From Palsa-1400 sp036008545 (GTDB taxonomy: Bacteria; Verrucomicrobiota; Verrucomicrobiia; Limisphaerales; Palsa-1400), in the NCBI GenBank assembly GCA_036008545.1, contig DASYNM010000037.1:1-12340 (forward strand): 12,340 bases of DNA, read 5' to 3'. The notes beneath the pieces were generated by a model. That model was not told the origin of the DNA. It did no database searches and saw only the letters and a list, made by a program, of their open reading frames with translations. The number at the start of each line of letters is the position of its first letter. Position 1 is the first letter of the stretch. Position numbers and translations under genes: made by a program. Shown in pieces: positions 6,787 through 12,340 of this stretch.

Positions 6787-7502
6787 GGATCTTCTCCAGT
6801 GAACGGGTCCTCCGGGCTGGCATCACAAACCGCGCTGGGATTCCAGTTCGGGCCGAAGCCGTTCATGTGGCTGTTGGCGGCGGTCATGCCGGCCAAGTCT
6901 TGCTGGATCGCAAATTGCGGGCCGTTGATGCTGCTGTAGCCTGCGCCGGGTTGGATGATGCCAATGTAATAATTTTGCACGAGCACGGCGTCATCGATGG
7001 TGTCGTCGGGAATGGGCAGATCGACGATCAAAGGGTAATCGACGTCGGTTTGGGCGGGGTAGATGCAGCCTTGCGCGACCCAAAACGCCGGACTGCCGCA
7101 AGTCTCGCTCAGACTGGCATCCATCGGGCCGCCCCAGGCGATAATGTAGTAGGCCGTTGGGAATGGCAACAGAGCCTGCGCGCGATAAGCGACCGGCGTG
7201 CCGGACGCGCTCACCGTGCAGGGTGGCGATTGTCCGGCATTCAGCGCGTTGAGCTCGTTCTGGGAACCCGTCAGCACGCCGACGATCCCGCCGCCGCTTT
7301 GGGTGGGCGGCGTGGTTTGCGAGGGAGCGGTGAAATTGCCGGTTTGGAGCGCGCCCCACGGAACGGTGGTGATGTCGTAGGTGTTGATCCAGGCGAGCAT
7401 GTTGGTGGTGGAGCCGCCGCCGACAAGCACGCCGCCCACCGCGCGCAGGTAGTAGCCGCAAGGGAGGCAGGTCGGAGTCAGAGTGAGGGTGCCAATGGAC
7501 AT
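6783..7502 (-). CDS. Unrecognised 239-residue protein of the tail-like cluster
   Basis: ATG at 7502, TGA at 6783-6785. I do not recognise the family. The protein has no signal peptide or membrane segment, is rich in Gly, Pro, Thr and Ala, poor in Lys, and strongly acidic at the C-terminus (EDPFTGEDP). Six cysteines are present: C12 and C15 in a TCLPCGYYL motif, then C95, C135, C146 and C226. The composition and YY/WG-rich beta-prone segments resemble virion or extracellular structural proteins. It lies downstream of the tail-hub-like gene in the same direction, separated by 169 bases of repeat-like DNA, which suggests a tail or baseplate accessory role by context only. The opposite-strand ORF over the same interval is Arg/Ala-rich and looks like a shadow. 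Confidence 0.65.
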   Translation of the reverse strand: MSIGTLTLTPTCLPCGYYLRAVGGVLVGGGSTTNMLAWINTYDITTVPWGALQTGNFTAPSQTTPPTQSGGGIVGVLTGSQNELNALNAGQSPPCTVSASGTPVAYRAQALLPFPTAYYIIAWGGPMDASLSETCGSPAFWVAQGCIYPAQTDVDYPLIVDLPIPDDTIDDAVLVQNYYIGIIQPGAGYSSINGPQFAIQQDLAGMTAANSHMNGFGPNWNPSAVCDASPEDPFTGEDP

Positions 7503-7504
7503 TA

Positions 7505-7539
7505 GTTCAAAGTTCCAAGTTCAAGGTTCAAAGTTTAAA
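7505..7539. repeat. Degenerate 'ttcaaag/ttccaag' short tandem repeat
   Basis: About four imperfect units of TTCAAAGTT / TTCCAAG / TTCAAGG / TTCAAAG lie immediately upstream of the 239-residue gene. Strings of this type are a common intergenic filler in the Verrucomicrobiota as far as I know. They occupy the place where a ribosome-binding site would be expected. Confidence 0.5.
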
Positions 7540-7553
7540 ATCACGGCTCGACA

Positions 7554-7615
7554 GAGTCAGAACAAAACAAGAGCTGTCCCGCATTGCGCGGGCCGTCTCG
7601 CCCTAGCGCCGAGGA
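7554..7615. repeat. Degenerate copy of the 10190-10248 palindromic repeat
   Basis: GGCTCGACAGAGTC (7554-7567) matches GGTTCGACGGAGTC, the reverse complement of 10201-10214, at 12 of 14 bases. GTCTCGCCCTA (7602-7612) equals bases inside the right arm of the other copy (10236-10246). The arms have diverged and no longer form the long stem. It lies in the non-coding gap between the 239-residue gene and the tail-hub-like gene. Confidence 0.4.
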
Positions 7616-7629
7616 AGGCGTCGTTGACA

Positions 7630-7661
7630 AATTGAAAATTGGCAGTTGCAAATTTTCAATT
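7630..7661. repeat. AT-rich inverted repeat just after the tail-hub gene
   Basis: AATTGAAAATT (7630-7640) and AATTTTCAATT (7651-7661) are exact reverse complements with a 10-base loop, about 10 bases beyond the stop of the hub-like gene. The stem is entirely A/T with one G or C per arm and is not followed by a clear T run on the minus strand, so it is at best a weak terminator. It may be another dispersed repeat. Confidence 0.5.
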
Positions 7662-7671
7662 GCAGGTGCTG

Positions 7672-10179
7672 TCAGAACGGCGCTGTGCATAAGACCATGA
7701 TGTTCTTGGGCGTCGGGACACCGCTAATATTGACACAGATTCCAACTTCCTGAAACCATGCCGGCCCTTTGCCGTTGAGATCGGCGGGCGAGATGCGAAC
7801 AAGCTGGCCCAACGAGCCGCCGCTACCGGAGGCGAGCATGAGGGTGGGCGCGTTGGGTGCGCTCAGGCCGCTGATGTTGCCGTAATTCGGTTGACCGCTG
7901 GCACGCGTGTCGATGGTCGCGCCGGGCACGCCGGTGGTATAGCTGGCGTCGTTGGTGGCCAGGTCGGCTAGACTGATGGGGAAGATTTGCAGATCGGCCG
8001 CGCGCGGACCAGGGCTTGGACCGCGCTGGGCGACGTTGTTCCCTAATTGTGTGCCGCGTTGCTGCCCGTTGTCGTTGGTGACGTTGTTGCCGTTGAGATT
8101 ATACCAGCGCGGCCCGCGGTTGACGCGCAAACGCTCGACAAAATCTTTCGCGCCAAGATGCGCCGCGGGTCCGAACGTAAGCGTCGTGCGGCCTGCCGAG
8201 AGATCGTAGGTAATCTGTTGGATGCAAGCCGCCATGGTCGCCCATTCCGCAAGCGAACCGGAAAGGTTGAGGTTATTGCCCATCGGCACTTGATCGGTGA
8301 TTTCCTGCTCCTGGATGGTGAACGTGCCTTCATATTGCGGGATGGTGGCGATGTTATAGATATAGCCGGCGAGGCCGTATGGAACGATTTCGCCGGGCGT
8401 AATATTTTGTCGCGCGTAGGTTCCGCCTGGAATCGTCAAGAGCGTGACGCGCGCGTGTTTCTGATGGTTTTGAACGTGGGCCAACGAGACAGCGGTCCGG
8501 CTGCCGCTGACCGGGAAAGAATCATTGTTCTCGGTGGCCTCAAAAGCGGCGGTGATGGTGCATTGTTTGCATTGAGCTGCCGCGCCGCCGGGGGCGTTTC
8601 CAGCCAGCATCCATGGGGCGATCTGGCCGTCTGTCAACAAGTATTGAAACGTGCTCGTATCGACGGGATTGCCGCCATCGTCCACCACGGTGACGGTGGC
8701 GTTGGGGACGAACGCGGGGCTGGTCAGGTCGTTAATTTCTGGGAAGACGGCTTTCCAAAATGGCAGTGAGGTGCCGCCGCCGCTGGCGGGGTCGGCGATG
8801 TTGATGTCGGTGGTCGCGATGGTGCAATAAACCACGTTGCTGCTGTTGCCCTCCATGTCGATGGTGGCGCTCTGCGCGGCGAATCCCTGACCCGCTTGTT
8901 GGAGGGCTTGCATGGTGGCGCTATTGGCGCTGCCGCCGACGTAGGCGGGCGAGTCGGCGGCAAAAGTGGCCAACGTGTAAAGCGCGCCGGTCAGGCCGAT
9001 CCCTTCGTATCGCGTGCCGCTGACGGTGCCGGCGACGTCTCGGATGACTTGGGCATATTGATCGCCGTTCCAGGTGCCGGTGAGACGGAACTTCAGCTCC
9101 ACAGCCGTGGGAATGAGATCATCGCGACGTTTGATTTCGCTGGCGGTGGCGTAGATGGGCCCGTTGGGACCGGTTAATGGTTGCGACTCGTCCGGCGCCG
9201 GATAGGGCAGGCTGATGGATGGGAGTTGATCGCGCGTGCTGATGTGAAGCGTGGGTGGCGTGGTGGTGTAGTCAAACCAAACGACGGGGTCGCCCATCGC
9301 GCCGATCCAGCGGAGCATCTTGCGCATGGCCTCGGCGCAAGTGATGTCGTTGACGGAATCCAAGGGCGCGCGCAGAACAGTGTTGGCCAGGGCGATGGTG
9401 CCGGGCGCGCTGCTGCTTAAAAGAGTGTTGACTGAGGTCGGGTTGGCCGGCGCGCCGGAGGCATAGACGCCGGCGATAAAGTCGGGAATGACGAGGTTGG
9501 TGCCGGTCAGGCTGGTGTAGAGCTTATAATTGCCAGCAGTGTCCCAGTTCGGCCTGTAAACCCCATCGCTGCCAGCCGTGATTCCGTCAAGTTGAATTTG
9601 CGGCGTGCCGTAGGCGATGGTGGTCTGCGTCATCACATACGCCACGATTTCCCGGATTTGTTGGGCGATCGACATCAAGTTCGTGGCCGACGTGCCCGGC
9701 ACCGTGTCATTGACACCGACCAGCGCATTGGCGCTCATGCCAAGGACGATCTGGCTGCGCCAATCAGCGACGTTTTGCGTGCCGTTCCACGTCCACCAAA
9801 GCTTTTGGAAGACGAGACGCTCGAAGAAAAACTCCCACGGCCCGGCAAATTTGTAGGCGAGCTTTTCAATCTGCGCGCTGCCGGTCCGAAAGTTTTCGAC
9901 GCGCCAACCGATGAACCAAGTCGTGCCGCCGCTGAATCCTGTTAATCCGCTCAATGGCAAACCGGCTGGCGTGGTCGCCGGCTGTACCGTGGATACGCGG
10001 CCAAGGCGCAAAATAATTTGCGAGCCGTAAGGGAACGGATCGGCGGCGTCGGCGGCGAGCATTACGTCGCAAGCGAAATGGTCATTGGCCTGGTTAGTCA
10101 CCTCGCGCACTGGGTTGGCGATGGACCAGTCAGCCAGCGGCTTTTCAACGCCGTCGTAAGTGAGCGTGGTGAAGGTCAT
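7672..10179 (-). CDS. Phage-tail-hub / tail-tip-like protein, 835 residues
   Basis: Residues 1-130 begin with a short beta-rich module ending in FAGPWEFFFERLVFQKLWW (111-129). This Gly-Pro-Trp..F.E...FQ..W pattern resembles tail proteins I associate with verrucomicrobial phages. Around 280-305 is TCAEAMRKMLRWIGAMGDPVVWFDY followed by a PPTLHISTRDQL strand and RRDDLIPTAVELKF near 350-365, an arrangement seen in phage late-control-D/gp27-like hub proteins. Near 665-692 is LTFGPAAHLGAKDFVERLRVNR, another recurring motif of these tail proteins. After it a 143-residue Asn/Gln/Gly/Ser-rich tail probably forms an extended or variable appendage. No signal peptide or membrane helix is present, consistent with assembly in the cytoplasm and a role at the tail tip or baseplate. 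ATG 10179 is the first start in frame; no Shine-Dalgarno is seen. The assignment rests on motif patterns, not a search, and the exact structural position is inferred. Confidence 0.7.
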   Translation of the reverse strand: MTFTTLTYDGVEKPLADWSIANPVREVTNQANDHFACDVMLAADAADPFPYGSQIILRLGRVSTVQPATTPAGLPLSGLTGFSGGTTWFIGWRVENFRTGSAQIEKLAYKFAGPWEFFFERLVFQKLWWTWNGTQNVADWRSQIVLGMSANALVGVNDTVPGTSATNLMSIAQQIREIVAYVMTQTTIAYGTPQIQLDGITAGSDGVYRPNWDTAGNYKLYTSLTGTNLVIPDFIAGVYASGAPANPTSVNTLLSSSAPGTIALANTVLRAPLDSVNDITCAEAMRKMLRWIGAMGDPVVWFDYTTTPPTLHISTRDQLPSISLPYPAPDESQPLTGPNGPIYATASEIKRRDDLIPTAVELKFRLTGTWNGDQYAQVIRDVAGTVSGTRYEGIGLTGALYTLATFAADSPAYVGGSANSATMQALQQAGQGFAAQSATIDMEGNSSNVVYCTIATTDINIADPASGGGTSLPFWKAVFPEINDLTSPAFVPNATVTVVDDGGNPVDTSTFQYLLTDGQIAPWMLAGNAPGGAAAQCKQCTITAAFEATENNDSFPVSGSRTAVSLAHVQNHQKHARVTLLTIPGGTYARQNITPGEIVPYGLAGYIYNIATIPQYEGTFTIQEQEITDQVPMGNNLNLSGSLAEWATMAACIQQITYDLSAGRTTLTFGPAAHLGAKDFVERLRVNRGPRWYNLNGNNVTNDNGQQRGTQLGNNVAQRGPSPGPRAADLQIFPISLADLATNDASYTTGVPGATIDTRASGQPNYGNISGLSAPNAPTLMLASGSGGSLGQLVRISPADLNGKGPAWFQEVGICVNISGVPTPKNIMVLCTAPF

Positions 10180-10189
10180 ACGTGAATTT

Positions 10190-10248
10190 GGTAGGGTGAG
10201 ACTCCGTCGAACCCTGATTAGATTTCACGGCCCGAGTCTCGCCCTACC
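10190..10248. repeat. Palindromic intergenic repeat (15-base arms)
   Basis: GGTAGGGTGAGACTC (10190-10204) pairs with GAGTCTCGCCCTACC (10234-10248), 14 of 15 bases, around a 29-base loop. It fills the 70-base gap between the small secreted protein gene and the tail-hub-like gene, beginning right after the former's stop codon. In RNA it would form a strong stem-loop, but without a following U run, so attenuation or message stabilisation is more plausible than intrinsic termination. A degenerate copy lies at 7554-7615. Confidence 0.6.
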
Positions 10249-10249
10249 G

Positions 10250-10642
10250 TCAGGGATTTGCAGGCACTCTTATGTTGGTGGGCTTTACCGAAGTCTCGTA
10301 TTTGATTTGGAGCCGCAAATGATTCATGAAGTGTCCATAAGTCAGTTTGCGATGTTCACCGATCGACCAAACACTTCTGGCATTGACAATTTCGGCACCT
10401 AATTTGTTCGTGGCCAAGGATTCGATGCGCCGCAGGGTAACTGCGTTGGTCTGCTGCCAAAGATTAAGCTCGGCGAGGCTGTTTGATATGACGGTGGCGT
10501 TTTGTGCGAGCGTCAATTTTGCATTCGGGATGTGGAAGGGAGGCAAAGTAAGTTGGGTGGCCGGTAAATTGGTGGTGGACTGAGATTGCACCTGGTTCAC
10601 GGTTAGGAGCGTCCAGATCACGATCAGTGTAGGTATTTTCAT
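10250..10642 (-). CDS. Small secreted protein of unknown function
   Basis: 130 residues beginning MKIPTLIVIWTLLTVNQVQSQS, a standard Sec signal peptide with likely cleavage near residues 20-21 and no lipobox cysteine. The mature part is about 110 residues without cysteine: a Pro/Thr/Leu-rich start (22-45), a probable helical segment with repeated Asn/Leu/Ala residues (45-85), and a basic, aromatic C-terminal part (HRKLTYGHFMNHLRLQIKYE). I recognise no family. The ATG lies 7 bases after the stop of the SGNH-hydrolase gene, so the two are surely co-transcribed and may act together outside the cytoplasm. It is followed by the palindromic repeat and the tail-hub-like gene. Confidence 0.68.
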   Translation of the reverse strand: MKIPTLIVIWTLLTVNQVQSQSTTNLPATQLTLPPFHIPNAKLTLAQNATVISNSLAELNLWQQTNAVTLRRIESLATNKLGAEIVNARSVWSIGEHRKLTYGHFMNHLRLQIKYETSVKPTNIRVPANP

Positions 10643-10649
10643 AGGTGTT

Positions 10650-11936
10650 TTATTGCGGTGGAAAAGCGTATGTGGTGAAAGGCGGGTTGCACAAAGCGTT
10701 CAGGACGTTTGTGCCGATGACGTAGTGGCCAAGCGGATTTGGATGCTGATGCTCGCCGTCGTCGTAAGCTGTATTCAGCGACGCCGCGCTGCCAAGCAAG
10801 GGCGTCCAAATATTGATGCAGTGCGGATAGTAGTTTGTGATGAACGCGTAGGCGACGGTTTCATCGGAACCGCTGACGACGCTGGTCCCGTGCGGCGTTG
10901 GCGTCTTGACGATGATGCTGCTGCCGTTGGTGACCGTGGCCCACGTCGCAAAATTGGTGAAATCATTCGTTAAACTATTGGTCAAGCCAAAGATGATGTC
11001 GTTCCCAATGTCCGGCATGATGATGTTCATGGGATGCAGGAAGGCATATTCCGTCTCGGTGTTGATGAAGTTTGTGCCGATCGAGTAGCTGGCGGCGCAG
11101 ACGCGGCACGGATAAAAGCAATTGCTTTGCACGACGCCCATCCAGCGCGCTTGATAATTGGTGGCGGAAAAGCCCACATCGATCGAGGCGCCGGTATCGA
11201 GCAGGAAAATCGGCGTGTTCAGCGTGCTGGTGACGGAAAAAGTCTTGACTGTGACCGCGCCGCCGACAATCCAGAAGCCGAATCTGCCGATCAAGCCGTC
11301 GGCCGGGAGCGGACTCGTCCCGGGATAGGCGCTGAGGATGAAGTTCCATGAAACAAAGTTGCTGGCCGAAGTTCTCGTATCAACGGCCCATGTATAATAC
11401 AGATTGGTTTCGCGGCCAAATCCGCGCAGCAACGTGTCCCCGGCCGTAATGCTCATGCCCGAAGAACTGATTGCCTCCGCCGTCGAACTGCCGCCATACC
11501 ATTGGTAGATGTAGAGCTTGCCCAGGTTGGCCGTCGTATAAAATAGCTGTCCATAATACGAACGCTGGACACTCGCCACCGCCAAATTCGTGTTGAATAT
11601 ACTTCGCACGCCTCCGCCCACGCCGTAAGCAGTCGAGTTGATGGTCGGCGCCGTCTCGGTCCAGGTCATCAGCCAATTCTCGCTTTGCGTGATCCAATTG
11701 CTATAGGTCGTCAAATCCGAGGTGTTGCCTCGGCCCGTGAACGTGGCTTGCGTTGCGGAAGTGAAACTGGCTGTGGCGCCGTTCTCCGTCACCCAGTTGC
11801 TGGCAAAGGAGGTGGTCGGAATGAAAATTCCCGCCGGCACGACTTCGTAGCAGTTTTGCATTCGACCGACACCGCCCAGGCCAAAGGCGGCGGCCGCGAG
11901 GGAACAAGCGAGCAAGATGGCAAATGTTTTTTTCAT
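10650..11936 (-). CDS. Secreted SGNH/GDSL-type hydrolase with N-terminal beta-sandwich-like domain
   Basis: From ATG 11936 the product is 428 residues. MKKTFAILLACSLAAAAFGLGG is a signal peptide. Residues 40-240 are Ser/Thr/Asn/Trp-rich beta strands resembling LamG/concanavalin-type carbohydrate-binding folds. The C-terminal part shows the SGNH blocks in order: GAS (249-251, in LLDTGASIDVGF, in place of the usual GDS), a block-II-like Gly (YSIGTN, 283-288), GND (311-313) and DGEHQHPNPLGH (393-404) with the D-x-x-H pair. Such enzymes remove acetyl or other acyl groups from polysaccharides or lipids, here presumably outside the cytoplasm. The Asp-to-Ala change at block I leaves the nucleophile Ser251 but makes activity uncertain. 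The reading frame is open upstream to 12071 but that extension overlaps the previous gene and is Arg/His-rich, so ATG 11936, 2 bases after that gene's stop, is chosen. GDSL enzymes also occur on phage tails, but those lack signal peptides. Confidence 0.68.
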   Translation of the reverse strand: MKKTFAILLACSLAAAAFGLGGVGRMQNCYEVVPAGIFIPTTSFASNWVTENGATASFTSATQATFTGRGNTSDLTTYSNWITQSENWLMTWTETAPTINSTAYGVGGGVRSIFNTNLAVASVQRSYYGQLFYTTANLGKLYIYQWYGGSSTAEAISSSGMSITAGDTLLRGFGRETNLYYTWAVDTRTSASNFVSWNFILSAYPGTSPLPADGLIGRFGFWIVGGAVTVKTFSVTSTLNTPIFLLDTGASIDVGFSATNYQARWMGVVQSNCFYPCRVCAASYSIGTNFINTETEYAFLHPMNIIMPDIGNDIIFGLTNSLTNDFTNFATWATVTNGSSIIVKTPTPHGTSVVSGSDETVAYAFITNYYPHCINIWTPLLGSAASLNTAYDDGEHQHPNPLGHYVIGTNVLNALCNPPFTTYAFPPQ

Positions 11937-11938
11937 GC

Positions 11939-12340
11939 TCAATGGAAGTAAGGGCTGAGGACGCCGAAGACGTTCGTGCCGTAGGGACTGTTCTGCACGC
12001 TCAAGATGCTCATAGCGCCGGCATTGGTCGTGATGCCGTTGGCGATGTTCACGCCGCCGACAAATTTCCAATAATTGGTATCAAAGCCAAAGGTGAATCC
12101 GCCGGTGGACGACTCAACCATGTTGACCGTAATCTGACAGGAATTCGTCACGAACGCGCCGCCCGAATTCGTCGGCAGATTGATGGGGCAGGGGAACCAG
12201 ACGTTGTTGGTCACCAGCAAATTGGCCAGCACAATGGTGTTGAGGTTCGTCTCGAAGGCGTGCGCGTTGACGGTGACATTGGTATTGTTGACACCAGTTT
12301 GACCGACTGTGCTGTAAACAAGAATATCGTTGAAGCACGC
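11939..12340 (-). CDS. C-terminal part of an unknown beta-rich protein, 5' end beyond window
   Basis: The minus-strand frame is open from the right window edge to TGA at 11939-11941, giving at least 133 residues. The GTG at 12232 is an internal codon in an uninterrupted frame rather than a convincing start. The segment is Asn/Thr/Val/Gly-rich with alternating hydrophobics (VNNTNVTVNAHAF, FTFGFDTNYWKFVGG), suggesting beta-strand structure like a carbohydrate-binding or fibre domain. Three cysteines (near 2, 52 and 69 of the visible part) could form disulfides if it is exported. Its stop lies 2 bases before the ATG of the SGNH hydrolase, and both share the composition of the hydrolase's N-terminal domain, so a joint role is likely. 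No family assigned. Confidence 0.6.
   Translation of the reverse strand, partial: ACFNDILVYSTVGQTGVNNTNVTVNAHAFETNLNTIVLANLLVTNNVWFPCPINLPTNSGGAFVTNSCQITVNMVESSTGGFTFGFDTNYWKFVGGVNIANGITTNAGAMSILSVQNSPYGTNVFGVLSPYFH

Noticed and set aside
7630..7661. Intrinsic terminator after the hub gene
   Set aside because: The stem is A/T only and no run of T follows on the minus strand, so it is kept as a repeat.
7198..9945. Several plus-strand ORFs of 60-240 codons opposite the tail-like genes
   Set aside because: All are Arg/Gly/Ala-rich shadows of the minus-strand genes and show no motif.
11937..12071. N-terminal extension of the SGNH hydrolase
   Set aside because: The extra 45 residues are Arg/His-rich, overlap the preceding gene in another frame and would bury the signal peptide.
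6125..12340. Complete prophage
   Set aside because: No integrase, att repeats, capsid, portal, terminase or lysis gene is visible. Only a tail-like part can be supported.

Overview
The window most likely comes from a member of the Verrucomicrobiota, possibly of the Pedosphaera/Limisphaerales kind. This is an inference from three things. The pseudopilin-type gene has the FTLIELL leader and a C-terminal GDG signature common in that phylum and in Planctomycetota. Starts lack clear Shine-Dalgarno sequences. The gaps carry short palindromic and boilerplate repeats of a type I associate with these genomes. No rRNA, tRNA, CRISPR array, insertion sequence or integrase was found.

The left half (1-6098) looks like ordinary chromosome. 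On the minus strand it carries a fumarylacetoacetate-hydrolase-family gene cut by the window edge, a lysine 2,3-aminomutase with all catalytic residues and an almost consensus promoter very close to its start codon, a GT87/DUF2029-type membrane mannosyltransferase-like gene, and an unrecognised membrane protein with a threonine/serine-rich tract. A pseudopilin-like gene is divergent from the last of these on the plus strand. No single pathway links these genes.

The right half (6125-12340) is a co-oriented minus-strand gene cluster that meets the pseudopilin gene tail to tail. In transcription order it encodes the C-terminal part of an unknown beta-rich protein (cut by the right edge), a secreted SGNH/GDSL-type hydrolase with an N-terminal beta-sandwich-like domain, a small protein with a signal peptide, an 835-residue phage-tail-hub-like protein, an unrecognised 239-residue protein, a doubtful repeat-derived ORF, and a small 106-residue protein resembling those found near phage tail genes. 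The first three genes are packed with 2 and 7 bases between them. The later ones are separated by gaps filled with palindromic repeats.

The most interesting point is the mixture. A tail-tip/hub-like gene shares a transcription unit with at least two proteins that carry export signals, which ordinary virion proteins do not have. This could be the tail end of a prophage carrying extra secreted genes, or a domesticated tail-like apparatus. The window holds no capsid, terminase, tape measure or lysis gene, so it cannot decide.
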